Notes under the pieces: model-generated
What the model was told of the DNA's origin: nothing
What the model saw: only the letters and a program-made list of their open reading frames with translations
Databases searched by the model: none
Position numbers and translations under genes: made by a program
In this document: positions 15,765 to 25,057 of the stretch, piece by piece
Layout: every line of letters begins with the position of its first letter
How positions within the stretch are numbered: the stretch's first letter is position 1
Assembly: GCF_000424145.1 (NCBI RefSeq)
Contig: NZ_AUJI01000039.1
Coordinates: 1 to 55,813 of the forward strand
DNA: 55,813 bases
Direction: 5' to 3'
Source of the DNA: Butyrivibrio sp. AC2005
GTDB taxonomy: Bacteria; Bacillota; Clostridia; Lachnospirales; Lachnospiraceae

Positions 15765-17555
15765 ATGTTTTTTAAATTTGGAAGACGATTACAGAAGGAG
15801 TTTTTTACAGCTGGAACTATACTGGCAGTTGTTGCAATGATCTCCTGTGCAGGGATAAAGAGCCTGGCATATGAAGAAGGTCTATATGATGATATTGATG
15901 AATCCATAATTAAAAATGGGAAAGAGAACAACATAACTGATTTAGTAAGGAGGAAAACATCTGATCCTATTGTTGACTGTATCATAGACGACTTTGATGG
16001 TGATGGTATAAAAGAGGCCTTTTTGATTACATCTGATGATGAAGGAGATAGTTTTGAGGGATTTTATCCGTACAATATCTGGTTTGTTTCTGGTGATTCA
16101 ATATGTGAAATAAAAGATCATTATGATGGGTCATTTATTGAATTTGAAAAATATGATACGTTAACAAATCAGAAGTTGTTGGCTATAAAGTGTTATGAAA
16201 GTGTTCATAGCACCAGGGATCAAATATATACTGTAGATAATAAAAAATATATCAATTTGGGTTCTTATACTTCTACTAGTGAAGAGAATGGCTATTTGTA
16301 TTCGGGCAGCTTTATGTTAACTGATAATGGGCCAGATGAAGAATATCAGGCTTACAAATTTGAAAACAATGAATTGATTCCGGTAGAGGACCCTGATGAT
16401 GAAGCTACAGAAGAGGAGTTTACGACATATTCAGTAGGGTTGAATGAATATTGGTTTACTAATTATAAATATGAGTTAGATCCTAGCAATAAAGTTATCA
16501 TAATCAGGTATCCGATCAATGCCCAGGAAAACACATTTATAAAAAGTACAGCTAGACTAAATGATATAACATATAACACTTATATAGATGGAGAAGCATT
16601 TAAAGAAAACAATGAGATAAAGACAATTTCTTTTGGAAATGGATGTAAGGTTACAGGGGATAGACTCGATTTTAGCAATTCTTCAAATCTGGTATACGTC
16701 GATTTTTATGGGCTTGATACATCTAATGTAAAAAATATGGATAGCATGTTTGAGGGCTGCTTTAATTTACAAAATGTTAGAATTGGTGGGCTGGATACCT
16801 CGAATGTAGTATCAATGAGGTCGATGTTTAGTGGATGCATTTCCCTTGAGAAGATAAATCTGTGTGGCCTTGATACAAAAAAAGTAGAAGATACGCAGGA
16901 TATGCTAAGTGATTGTAATGCTCTTCAAACAGTTGTTGTTCCTGCTAACATGGGAATCAGAATTGACCTGCCAGGCTCATTTGTCTGCGATAATGATGAG
17001 GACAGTATAGCAGATTCTGATGAAGTACTCGTATGTATACCTGAAAAATATAATGCAAGTAGGCTTATAAGAAAAGAGGAAGTGACTGAAACAGAAAATG
17101 ATAATGCTGCTTCAGAATATTACAAAAAAGGTGCAGGTTTTGAATATGAATGTGGCGTTTGCACTTTGGTAAAAGAAGGGGACTGGTATTACATTTATCC
17201 TCAAAGCAATGATGGGTATAGCGTGCTTTATTCTCTGACTGGGGATACCGAAAATCTTGAATTCAAAGAAAAAATAAGGATTTCTAAAGATGCAAAATTA
17301 TGTGTTGCAACGCAGCTTGAAATGAACCATTATGAGGAAGATAGTTACAGCGTAGATTTTCATTATGAGAATGGTTTATTTTATGATGAAGTAGAAAACC
17401 TATTTAAGAATGGCCATTGGAAATGTAGCGATGATGGGAATGGGATGGAAGTATGGCAGTTTTATGTTGACGATAGATACATATGGAATTTGCCATGGAT
17501 TACATTTGATGAAAATGGTGAGGTATGTTTAATAAAAGATTATTTTGGTGAATAA
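15765..17555 (+). CDS. Exported BspA-like protein with DUF285 repeats
   Basis: 596 residues. A signal peptide or anchor lies at ~12-32. The middle (~300-390) carries DUF285/BspA-type repeats: GLDTSNVKNMDSMFEGC and GLDTSNVVSMRSMFSGC, about 24 residues each, a surface leucine-rich-like fold. The N-terminal part (~60-200) has an Asp-rich DFDGDGIKEAF loop that could bind calcium. BspA-type proteins mediate adhesion in gut bacteria; that role here is inferred. RBS weak (AGGAAAAGG). Base composition is clearly more AT-rich than block 2, which suggests separate origin. Confidence 0.7.
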   Translation: MFFKFGRRLQKEFFTAGTILAVVAMISCAGIKSLAYEEGLYDDIDESIIKNGKENNITDLVRRKTSDPIVDCIIDDFDGDGIKEAFLITSDDEGDSFEGFYPYNIWFVSGDSICEIKDHYDGSFIEFEKYDTLTNQKLLAIKCYESVHSTRDQIYTVDNKKYINLGSYTSTSEENGYLYSGSFMLTDNGPDEEYQAYKFENNELIPVEDPDDEATEEEFTTYSVGLNEYWFTNYKYELDPSNKVIIIRYPINAQENTFIKSTARLNDITYNTYIDGEAFKENNEIKTISFGNGCKVTGDRLDFSNSSNLVYVDFYGLDTSNVKNMDSMFEGCFNLQNVRIGGLDTSNVVSMRSMFSGCISLEKINLCGLDTKKVEDTQDMLSDCNALQTVVVPANMGIRIDLPGSFVCDNDEDSIADSDEVLVCIPEKYNASRLIRKEEVTETENDNAASEYYKKGAGFEYECGVCTLVKEGDWYYIYPQSNDGYSVLYSLTGDTENLEFKEKIRISKDAKLCVATQLEMNHYEEDSYSVDFHYENGLFYDEVENLFKNGHWKCSDDGNGMEVWQFYVDDRYIWNLPWITFDENGEVCLIKDYFGE

Positions 17556-17610
17556 TAATTAAGCTGAAAATGATAGCTGTTTATTAGAATAGCGAGTATG
17601 GTGAACAGGA

Positions 17611-17646
17611 AATAGGTGTCCATTAATAATGGATACCTATTTTTAT
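17611..17646 (+). terminator. Rho-independent terminator
   Basis: AATAGGTGTCCAT pairs with ATGGATACCTATT around TAATA, followed by TTTATTTT, just after the BspA-like gene. Confidence 0.8.
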
Positions 17647-17743
17647 TTTCATGTTCAAATTCATCTATAGAATTTGTTTCATTTTTGCTGTTCTATTATA
17701 TATAAGGCGTATATGTTGCATCTATGACAACAATAAAAAAGCG

Positions 17744-17853
17744 CTATAATTGTCCTGCTAAGTTAAAAATGACCTAATAGGACAACTATAGTAAGAAAAT
17801 GAGTTATATTTGTCCTGTAAGAATGGAAAAATAAGCAAATAGGACAATTATAA
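17744..17853. repeat. Two tandem long-loop inverted repeats, TGTCCT...AGGACA
   Basis: Repeat 1: CTATAATTGTCCT (17744-17756) and AGGACAACTATAG (17779-17791), 12 of 13 bases pairing across 22. Repeat 2: TTATATTTGTCCT (17804-17816) and AGGACAATTATAA (17841-17853), 12 of 13 across 24. They lie in the 480-base gap before the ATPase gene and look like operator sites. Confidence 0.7.
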
Positions 17854-17944
17854 TTCATATTTTCTTATTACGAGGAGTTGCTTTTGTTCGAGCAGCTTAT
17901 TTCTCTTTTCAGAGGCAGAAATTTTGTGAAACGTGGCTTTTCAT

Positions 17945-18005
17945 AACGAAAGTCCTATGATATTTGCAAATAAAATTGCGTTTGTCATAGGACTTTTGTT
18001 ATAAT
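17945..18005 (+). promoter_or_regulatory. Promoter overlapped by a third inverted repeat
   Basis: AACGAAAGTCCTATGA (17945-17960) and TCATAGGACTTTTGTT (17985-18000) pair at 15 of 16 positions. The right arm fills the spacer of a promoter: TTGCGT (17976-17981), 18 bases, TATAAT (18000-18005). The arrangement fits repression of the ATPase gene starting at 18039. Confidence 0.6.
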
Positions 18006-18038
18006 AATTGCAAAAGAGGCACGACTTTTGGAGGAACT

Positions 18039-19355
18039 ATGTATAGAGAAATAATAAATGATCTGGAAAAATGGAAGGTAAAAAGCCGCAGGAAGCCTTT
18101 GCTGCTTACAGGAGTGAGGCAGTGCGGAAAGACATATATAGTTGAGGAATTTGCCAAAGAGTCATTCGATAATTACGTATATGTAAACTTTGAAAAAGAA
18201 GCTGGTGTTTCTGCCATATTTGATTACGATTTTGATGTGGACAGGATAATCACTGAGCTTGAACGCAAGTACCAGACAAAAGTCACAAAGGGGAAAACTC
18301 TTGTTTTTTTCGATGAGATACAGGAGTGCCCAAGAGCAATTACATCCCTTAAATATTTCTGTGAAAACATGAAGGATCTTCATGTGATATGTGCAGGGTC
18401 TCTTTTAGGCGTTGCGATAAAAAGCGAGAATATTTCCTTTCCTGTTGGCAAGGTGAACAGGATGCAGCTTTATCCCATGAGCTTCAAGGAATTTGTTATA
18501 GCAAATGATCGTCGAGACCTTATAGAAGTATTTGAAAACTGGCCTACAGACAGAGTTATACCTGAGCTGTACTCTGTACCGATGACTAAACTGCTTAAGG
18601 AATACTACATTGTAGGTGGAATGCCTGAAGCAGTAAAAACGTGGATTGAGACTCATGACATAAATGAAGTAGAAGAGGTTCTGCAGGAAATACTTAGTGA
18701 CTACGCAGATGATTTTTCAAAGCATGCACCTGTAAATGAGATTCCTAAGATAAGATGGATCTGGGACTCTGTTCCTGTACAGCTGGCAAAGGAGAACAAC
18801 AAGTTTGTGTTCTCCCATGTAAAGGCAGGCAAAAGATCTGCTGAACTTGAAGATGCTCTACAGTGGCTTTCTGATGCAGGGCTGATAACGCAGGTTCATC
18901 TGGTTGAAAAGCCGGAAAGCCCTCTGTCAGGTTTTGCTGATAAGACGTATTTCAAGGTTTATATGTCAGATGTTGGACTACTGCGGGTTAAATCAGGTGT
19001 TGCAGCTAAAACAATCTTAGAGGGAACGGAGCTGTTTGTCAGATACAAAGGAGCCTTTGTAGAAAACTATGTATTAAACGAGCTTAAATCCTGTGGAAAA
19101 GAGTTGTACTTCTGGAGATCAGGAAATACTGCAGAGATAGATTTCATCTACGAGAAAGATGGGGAAATAGTGCCGGTTGAAGTTAAAGCTGCAGACAACA
19201 CACAGGCAAAAAGCTATAAACAATTTTGCAAAAAATATGATGTTAAGCATGGCTTTAAGCTATCACAGAAGAACATTGCAGAAAATATGTGTGAAAACAC
19301 GAAGACCTACAACATCCCATTATACTTGGGGTGGAATATAGATGAGTACAATTAG
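18039..19355 (+). CDS. AAA-family ATPase with DUF4143 nuclease-like C-terminus
   Basis: 438 residues, complete. The N-terminal AAA_14 domain has Walker A LLTGVRQCGKTY (~24-35) and Walker B TLVFFDEIQECP (~88-99). The C-terminal DUF4143 domain (~200-400) ends in a PD-(D/E)xK-like motif, AEIDFIYEKDGEIVPVEVKA (D and ExK visible). This family is common in gut Firmicutes and Bacteroidetes as lone genes; its job is unproven, with nucleic-acid-linked stress or defence roles suspected. RBS GGAGG. It is a single-gene unit with its own promoter and inverted-repeat array, and a terminator downstream. Confidence 0.85.
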   Translation: MYREIINDLEKWKVKSRRKPLLLTGVRQCGKTYIVEEFAKESFDNYVYVNFEKEAGVSAIFDYDFDVDRIITELERKYQTKVTKGKTLVFFDEIQECPRAITSLKYFCENMKDLHVICAGSLLGVAIKSENISFPVGKVNRMQLYPMSFKEFVIANDRRDLIEVFENWPTDRVIPELYSVPMTKLLKEYYIVGGMPEAVKTWIETHDINEVEEVLQEILSDYADDFSKHAPVNEIPKIRWIWDSVPVQLAKENNKFVFSHVKAGKRSAELEDALQWLSDAGLITQVHLVEKPESPLSGFADKTYFKVYMSDVGLLRVKSGVAAKTILEGTELFVRYKGAFVENYVLNELKSCGKELYFWRSGNTAEIDFIYEKDGEIVPVEVKAADNTQAKSYKQFCKKYDVKHGFKLSQKNIAENMCENTKTYNIPLYLGWNIDEYN

Positions 19356-19435
19356 AATATATTAATAGTCATGAGGGAAGGAAACATCTGACTATTGATA
19401 CTTAAAGAGCTGTTTATCTAAAATAAATTATAGCA

Positions 19436-19470
19436 AGAAGGAATTCAAATGTGGATTCCTTCTATTTTTT
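19436..19470 (+). terminator. Terminator after the DUF4143 gene
   Basis: AGAAGGAAT (19436-19444) pairs with ATTCCTTCT (19455-19463), followed by ATTTTTT. Confidence 0.75.
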
Positions 19471-19587
19471 GCTTAAACTGCTTGAAAATACAGTAGCTGT
19501 GCTGATATTATTCTATATGTGCTGATTTGGCGATATTTGCCCGTCTAAGAGAAGCCTTTGAAATACCCAACATTTTTGTCCTTAAAA

Positions 19588-19616
19588 TTGACAACAAGTA
19601 TAATAAGGCATATATT
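19588..19616 (+). promoter_or_regulatory. Promoter of the CxxC-repeat surface gene
   Basis: TTGACA (19588-19593), 17 bases, TATATT (19611-19616), 46 bases before the start codon at 19662. Confidence 0.65.
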
Positions 19617-19661
19617 AAAGAAAAGGGAATATTATAAGTATTTATATAGAGGATGATAAGT

Positions 19662-20519
19662 ATGAAACATAAGAAGGTACTAAAGTGTGTGCTGTGGTGT
19701 GCTACAGCAATAAGTATTGTTTTTGTATCGAGCAAAACAGTTTACTGCACAAACTTTACAAGCATGGATGACTATATAAAGAATCACAGAGAGCAAGCAG
19801 CCAGTGCAGGGTATGAATCTACAAGTGATTTAAGTGACTGGGGAGTTACACCATCTACAAATACAGAAAACAGTTCTTCATCAACAGCTCCATCCGAAAG
19901 TAATTTACTGGAGCCTAAAAAAGAGGTAAAAGCCTGTGAACACACTTATACAGATTCTATAGTTAAGGAACCCACCTGTGCAGAACCCGGTATGATGGAA
20001 AGCAAATGTTCCAAATGCGGAGACACATACAGGACAGAGATCCCAGCCACAGGTAAACACGAATATACATCTGAGGTTACAAAAGAAGCAACATGCACCG
20101 AAAAAGGTGAGACTACTTATACATGTACTGTATGCGGAGATTCATATACGGAAGAGATTCCGATGATAGAACACACTTATGAATCAACTATAGCTGAGGA
20201 TGCAACCTGTACAACCGCAGGAACCAGAGTTTATATATGCACGGGATGTGATGATTCATATACAGAGGAGATTCCAGCAACCGGTCATGTTGAAGCTGAA
20301 GAAATTACAAAGGAGCCGGGATTATTCTCTACAGGGGAAAAGGTAGTCAAATGCTCCACATGCGGCGAGATTCTTAGCACAGAAGTTTTACCTTCAAAGT
20401 ATTCTGTAACTTATCTTTATATTGGATTAGCGCTGCTTAGTGTTATTGCTATAGGTGCGGTTGTTTTAATGATCAGATCCAAAAAGAACGGAGCTAAGAG
20501 CGAAAGAAAAATAGCCTGA
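19662..20519 (+). CDS. Wall or membrane surface protein with CxxC-pair repeats
   Basis: 285 residues from the ATG at 19662 (AGAGG nine bases upstream; the ATG at 19653 is too close). Signal peptide ~1-28. Residues ~88-235 hold about four repeats of ~37-40 residues, each with HTYT/HEYT, KEATCTEKG, a paired C-x-x-C(G)D(S/T)Y and EIPATG. The four-Cys pattern could hold zinc or disulphides. A C-terminal membrane helix (~246-266) and RSKKN tail anchor it. Such repeats are common in surface proteins of Lachnospiraceae; ligand unknown. Confidence 0.65.
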   Translation: MKHKKVLKCVLWCATAISIVFVSSKTVYCTNFTSMDDYIKNHREQAASAGYESTSDLSDWGVTPSTNTENSSSSTAPSESNLLEPKKEVKACEHTYTDSIVKEPTCAEPGMMESKCSKCGDTYRTEIPATGKHEYTSEVTKEATCTEKGETTYTCTVCGDSYTEEIPMIEHTYESTIAEDATCTTAGTRVYICTGCDDSYTEEIPATGHVEAEEITKEPGLFSTGEKVVKCSTCGEILSTEVLPSKYSVTYLYIGLALLSVIAIGAVVLMIRSKKNGAKSERKIA

Positions 20520-20535
20520 GTTAAGTAAAATAAAG

Positions 20536-20552
20536 AGGTCCACAGTGAACCT
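20536..20552. repeat. Near-palindrome, second copy
   Basis: AGGTCCACAGTGAACCT matches the element at 1561-1577 with one change when reverse-complemented. It lies just before the terminator at 20568. Confidence 0.45.
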
Positions 20553-20567
20553 TATAAGGAAAGAAAG

Positions 20568-20599
20568 CCTGTAATTTGTTGAAATTATAGGTTTTTTTT
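20568..20599 (+). terminator. Strong rho-independent terminator
   Basis: CCTGTAATTT (20568-20577) pairs with AAATTATAGG (20582-20591) with one G-U around GTTG, followed by eight T. Confidence 0.85.
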
Positions 20600-20678
20600 G
20601 TTGCCATTAAATATTGAATAATAATATATTGAATGATATATTATATGTAAATGTATAGTATATTTAGGAGAGTAAAAA

Positions 20679-22328
20679 ATGAAATCACTGGCTAAGCGTA
20701 TCAGTAAAGCCTTCGGGGTGTTCTTTTTGTGTTCTGTCCTGATCTTATTATTTCCGCTTAAAACATATGCATGGGAAGCCCACTTAAATGAAGATGGCAA
20801 TATTGAGATATATACAGTAGATAAGAAGAGAACTTCTGACAGATGGTATTACACTGATGGCGTCACCATAACCAGATGCAAGTATGATCCGACATCGAAG
20901 GAAATTCATGAATCAAAGCTTTTTTTCGTGCATCAGCTTGCAAATGCAGCAGAGATACTTGAAGGCAGCACATATTACAATACGTTTACCATTTCGATAG
21001 ATGAAATCATATCAGGTGCTATGCAGATGGATCCTGCATGGGCTAAGGAAATACAAAGTGCCATAGATGGTTCTGGACCAGCAGTGTACATAAAACTGGA
21101 CTGTATTATGTATGCAGTAGATGACAAATTAAGAAAGGAATTTGGTCCCTTTGCAAATGTTCCGGGATGGGGTGGTTCAGATGGAAACCAGAAAGTCGGG
21201 GTATCAGAAGAGGGCATTAGTATGGCACAGCTTGGATTTGATGTACAAAAGGGACTTGATACTCACTTCAATCACTATCTCCTTATCGGAAGTGGGGAAA
21301 TCCAGGAACCGCAGGAGTATCCTGATGAGCATGTGACAGACGATTACACGATGGATCACTATGCCGGGATTGATGTCAATCAGCCTGCATTTGCAATGAG
21401 TAATTACTCTTCTGAATTTGATCTTCATGATGGTATTCCATCAAGTGAATACATTGACAATTCTTTTCTAGCAGATAGCTGGTATGGAAATACAAGTGTG
21501 TATGCAAGGGTCATAAGTCAGACATATACCCACTATATTACATACAGGTGGCAGATAGATAATGGATACTGGCTGCCTGTGGATACAAATGGTGATGGTC
21601 AGATTGATAATAATTTATGGATTTCAGATATCGTTCCATATTCGGAATCAAGACTCCTTGATATCGGAACAGGATATGCAGCATTCCAGTATCTTACGGA
21701 TACGCATGTATATGATTTCACTAATGCAGATGTGGCAAACGGAGCTTACCCTGGAGACCATATATATTATGACGACAGCCATGAGGTTACAATGACATGT
21801 ATTACAACAAATGAATATACAGACATAGCATCATCCGGAGAACTGGTAACAGAGGAACCGGACTGGACAGCTGATACAAAGAACCATGCATCGATGGGGA
21901 CCTTTACATACAAGAATGAGTATAACTTTGGAGTTGTAACCCAGAAGCCTGATATTGATGCCAGGGCAGCAAAGGATATCCTTGCAATTAGGGACATCAT
22001 TTCAAGAAATACAAAGACAAGAAACGATAAGCTTGTAATTGACGGACATACATTCATGAATAACGACTGGGTATCAGGCTGTAACTTCCTTGATGAAGTA
22101 CCCGGTTCATATACGCAGTGTACACAGTCAGCTGCATGGGTAAATGATTACATGATGCAGTCAGGAACAAGGCCGTTACACGCATATGATCCTGCGGACG
22201 TTACTGGAACAGAGCATGTACAGATCCCGCCGACAGTAGATAACGGACAGTATCCTACATCAATGAAGGTCTTTTATCAGAGACTCATAACATATTCAAA
22301 AACAGCTACAACATTCGAGGCAGACTGA
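20679..22328 (+). CDS. Large exported protein of unknown function
   Basis: 549 residues with a clear signal peptide (1-31, cleavage after KTYA). No membrane segment follows, so it is secreted or held by partners. It is rich in Tyr, Trp and Asp; a DTNGDGQIDNN loop (~301) is a calcium-binding EF-hand/dockerin-like site. I do not recognise a family. It is followed 13 bases later by another exported protein and then by small genes and ssb, so the set looks like one operon belonging to the mobile element, perhaps the exported partners of the Tad-like machine. RBS TTTAGGAG. Confidence 0.65.
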   Translation: MKSLAKRISKAFGVFFLCSVLILLFPLKTYAWEAHLNEDGNIEIYTVDKKRTSDRWYYTDGVTITRCKYDPTSKEIHESKLFFVHQLANAAEILEGSTYYNTFTISIDEIISGAMQMDPAWAKEIQSAIDGSGPAVYIKLDCIMYAVDDKLRKEFGPFANVPGWGGSDGNQKVGVSEEGISMAQLGFDVQKGLDTHFNHYLLIGSGEIQEPQEYPDEHVTDDYTMDHYAGIDVNQPAFAMSNYSSEFDLHDGIPSSEYIDNSFLADSWYGNTSVYARVISQTYTHYITYRWQIDNGYWLPVDTNGDGQIDNNLWISDIVPYSESRLLDIGTGYAAFQYLTDTHVYDFTNADVANGAYPGDHIYYDDSHEVTMTCITTNEYTDIASSGELVTEEPDWTADTKNHASMGTFTYKNEYNFGVVTQKPDIDARAAKDILAIRDIISRNTKTRNDKLVIDGHTFMNNDWVSGCNFLDEVPGSYTQCTQSAAWVNDYMMQSGTRPLHAYDPADVTGTEHVQIPPTVDNGQYPTSMKVFYQRLITYSKTATTFEAD

Positions 22329-22341
22329 GGAGGGGCAGAAG

Positions 22342-24300
22342 ATGAGATATAAAAGAATTGTGGCTTTTGCCGCATCCTTAGCAGTGTTTTCGCTGAAGAC
22401 AGTGCAGGTTCAGTGCGTGGATGGACTTGACCCTGCGCATATCATAGATGGATATGAAGGGTTCGAGCCGATATTCGTCCATACGCCTGTCATCTCGCCT
22501 GTCGTGATCACTGATGAGGATGGAAATGACATTCCTGATGGGGGAAAGGACAGGTCGGAGCTGGTCGATGAAAACCCTGATGCATGGTATCAGCTGCGGC
22601 TTGATACAGAATATAAGATGCACTGGGATTCCATGAAGCACAGGGAAATTCTCGGATATGGAGAATCAGGTGAAAACCCTTCAAAATATGACAAATATAC
22701 CCAGGATAAATGGATGAAGTTCCCGTTTGAAGTCCTTTACGATGGAGTTTTCTATGAATTACAGCCTGGCACTAACTACACGGACTGGATAAGGATAAAG
22801 AGACCTGCACACTGGACTGATTCAGTAGACAATCACTGGATAGATACTCCTATCTATATTCCGTCATATGCAAGGGAGATGGGAGAAGTAGGAAATGAGG
22901 GAAGCATCTTCTATAAGGTAGAAGCCATCAACGTGGACGGTGACCTTGCAGAACACTATGCAGAAGAGGAGGAAAGCGGAAATATATGGTTTGACCTTGT
23001 AATTGCAGATGACGGGGCAAAATATGTGGCAACATATGAGATCCCTGTCCAGCTCTCAGGATGGATATATGACTTCACGATCACGGGAATAAATAATGGT
23101 TCACTCTATGCAGGAGAATCAGACCTTGGAAGTAATGAGCTCTCTTTCGTGATGTCAAAGAATGAGAAGAAGGCAGGAACAAAGAACAGGTTTGGCGAAG
23201 ACAATATAAGGTATCTTGTTGATGGAAGTCTTACAGGGGCATGGCCTGAGATAAACACCATAACACTTACAGATGGTAAATCATCGCAGTTTACCGAGCA
23301 GGGCGCACTCTGGAAGGGGCAGACATTCTCATTTGAGCTTAAGACGATAGCAAACCTTTGGAATGAAAATGACAAGGTTGATATTATCCCGACATTTACT
23401 TATGTGGATAATCATGGAAATAAAGTAGACCATGACCACATAAAGGCCTTTTACAACAATCCGGACGGAAGCGGCTCCTACATAGAATATGGCTCATCAA
23501 GGGATACGCTTACCTCCAACTGGATGAGCACAAATATCGGTTCAAAGATGCAGGAAGGCGCGTATTACACAAAGGACATGACCGACAGTGAAAATGGCGG
23601 GGCAGCAAGGAAATACCACTTCGGAGACTGGAGTACTTTCACGGCTGAACAGTACAATGACAAGTTTGGTCTGTCAGGGATGGATACACTTACTTCTGAG
23701 AAGGTGCTTGGAAAGAGCGGGATGACATACTGCCTTAGCCATATCATCCTTGACCAGCACCTAAGGCTCTACTCAGGAGAATGGGAGCAGCTTAGCTGGA
23801 ATACCCATGAAACACCTCTCGAATTTGAAAGTGTTTCAAGGTATTCCGACCTTGACCATGATGATGCGGCAGATACGGAATGGCTCCCAGAAGATACTGA
23901 AAGGTTCAGGACTTCAATGCAGACCTGGTACGGACAGTTTTATATTCCATCAGATCTTTTCATAGTTGACCTTAACAAGCATCCCGGTTTTGATATGGAA
24001 ACATATATGGCTACGGCCAATGGAGGACTTGGGATAAAGGAAGATGACCCGGTATTTGAAAAAAGCGGCTACCTTATAGTCAACTTCAATATCAGGACTT
24101 ATAAGAACGGAAAAGGACATCTGCGTTACGAGGGCGGAAGCGCCGGAGGAGACATGTGGGAGACTGAAGGATTTAATACAGCTCCGATTGCAGGGGATCC
24201 GACACCGATCACGAGTTTTGAAGAGGGTGACGTGGTCGTGATAGACCTTGAAAAATCAGTAAAGGATAAGTATTCACCGGGTATTTTTGGAGTCAACTAA
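22342..24300 (+). CDS. Large exported protein, possible DUF5704-like
   Basis: 652 residues. Signal peptide ~1-24 (MRYKRIVAFAASLAVFSLKT). An early segment PIFVHTPVISPVVITDEDG recalls the start of DUF5704-type secreted proteins of Clostridia, but this is from memory and uncertain. The rest is beta-rich with many Trp/Tyr, and repeated D-x-D or DDD stretches, and no C-terminal anchor. RBS GGAGGGG. It probably acts with the preceding exported protein, since the two are adjacent and of similar style. Function unknown. Confidence 0.6.
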   Translation: MRYKRIVAFAASLAVFSLKTVQVQCVDGLDPAHIIDGYEGFEPIFVHTPVISPVVITDEDGNDIPDGGKDRSELVDENPDAWYQLRLDTEYKMHWDSMKHREILGYGESGENPSKYDKYTQDKWMKFPFEVLYDGVFYELQPGTNYTDWIRIKRPAHWTDSVDNHWIDTPIYIPSYAREMGEVGNEGSIFYKVEAINVDGDLAEHYAEEEESGNIWFDLVIADDGAKYVATYEIPVQLSGWIYDFTITGINNGSLYAGESDLGSNELSFVMSKNEKKAGTKNRFGEDNIRYLVDGSLTGAWPEINTITLTDGKSSQFTEQGALWKGQTFSFELKTIANLWNENDKVDIIPTFTYVDNHGNKVDHDHIKAFYNNPDGSGSYIEYGSSRDTLTSNWMSTNIGSKMQEGAYYTKDMTDSENGGAARKYHFGDWSTFTAEQYNDKFGLSGMDTLTSEKVLGKSGMTYCLSHIILDQHLRLYSGEWEQLSWNTHETPLEFESVSRYSDLDHDDAADTEWLPEDTERFRTSMQTWYGQFYIPSDLFIVDLNKHPGFDMETYMATANGGLGIKEDDPVFEKSGYLIVNFNIRTYKNGKGHLRYEGGSAGGDMWETEGFNTAPIAGDPTPITSFEEGDVVVIDLEKSVKDKYSPGIFGVN

Positions 24301-24307
24301 ATATATG

Positions 24308-24332
24308 CGGGTCCCGGCTGATGACCGGGCCT
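24308..24332 (+). promoter_or_regulatory. Intergenic hairpin
   Basis: GGGTCCCGG (24309-24317) pairs with CCGGGCC (24325-24331) with a bulged T. No T-tract follows; it may stabilise the upstream message. Confidence 0.35.
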
Positions 24333-24356
24333 TAGAAAAGAAGGGGTGAAAAGGAC

Positions 24357-24599
24357 ATGGTTGTAAGCGGCATAGAACTCTATCCTGTAGATATTACATC
24401 TCTTGATGATACTGAGCCTGTGTATATCGAATTTACGGGGGAAGGTGTCTTTAAAAGCCAGTGGGGTATTGTGGATAAGAGAAGGAAAGTGACGATCCAT
24501 AAGGATTTTACGATCACATTCAACAAGAAGTGCAGATATTTTGGACTTCATGAAGAAGAAAAGAAGGACTTAAATGAAGGTGTCATCGTGAAATTCTGA
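24357..24599 (+). CDS. Small beta-rich hypothetical protein
   Basis: 80 residues, no signal peptide or membrane segment. The sequence alternates hydrophobic and charged residues (VYIEFTGEGVFKSQWGIV, VTIHKDFTITF), typical of a small beta-sheet domain. RBS AAGGGGTGAAAAGG precedes the ATG. It sits in the same operon as the two exported proteins before it. Family unknown. Confidence 0.5.
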   Translation: MVVSGIELYPVDITSLDDTEPVYIEFTGEGVFKSQWGIVDKRRKVTIHKDFTITFNKKCRYFGLHEEEKKDLNEGVIVKF

Positions 24600-24639
24600 A
24601 AAACGTAACTGTTAATGTATCAGGCAAGTGGGGGTTATT

Positions 24640-24840
24640 ATGGATGTGAATGCGGATGTAAGTGGTGTTGCTGCCAAAGAACAGAAAGAAGATAACAAGA
24701 CGAACGCTTTTAAGGATATGGCATGGACAGTCGTATGGGTACTTATTTTTACAGTCATTTTTGGATTAGCCAGCAGGTATTTTTTAAGCCGCCTGGCGCT
24801 TATGATCATAATGCCGGGATTTAAGCTGTATAAGGGCTGA
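24640..24840 (+). CDS. Small single-span membrane protein
   Basis: 66 residues from the ATG at 24640 (a GTG at 24628 overlaps the GTGGGGG that I take as the ribosome site). The N-terminal half is polar; one or two hydrophobic segments lie at ~27-62 (DMAWTVVWVLIFTVIFGL and RLALMIIMPGFKLY). Last gene before a strong terminator. Unknown function. Confidence 0.5.
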   Translation: MDVNADVSGVAAKEQKEDNKTNAFKDMAWTVVWVLIFTVIFGLASRYFLSRLALMIIMPGFKLYKG

Positions 24841-24957
24841 GGATGCCTTAACTGATATGGCGGCATGGGAATATATTTATTGACATATAATATTACGGAT
24901 ATTATAATTAATAATGTTATAAGTAGTTATTAATAGTTGATAATTGTGGCAAGTATT

Positions 24958-24991
24958 ATCCGTTAAGCTTTTCGCTTAGCGGATTTTTTAT
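24958..24991 (+). terminator. Strong rho-independent terminator
   Basis: ATCCGTTAAGC (24958-24968) pairs with GCTTAGCGGAT (24974-24984) with one mismatch or wobble, followed by TTTTTTATT. It closes the exported-protein operon. Confidence 0.85.
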
Positions 24992-25057
24992 TCCCTCTAT
25001 TAGCACCTCTGCTTATGACAGCACAATAAACCTATACAATAAGGAGGAAGGAAAAAA

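Noticed and set aside
17945..18000. Invertible promoter (phase variation)
   Set aside because: The arms enclose only 24 bases with the -35 and not the -10, and no recombinase is adjacent; an operator is simpler.
24841..25057. Replication origin with iterons near ssb
   Set aside because: The gap is AT-rich and has a terminator, but no repeated units of iteron type are visible.
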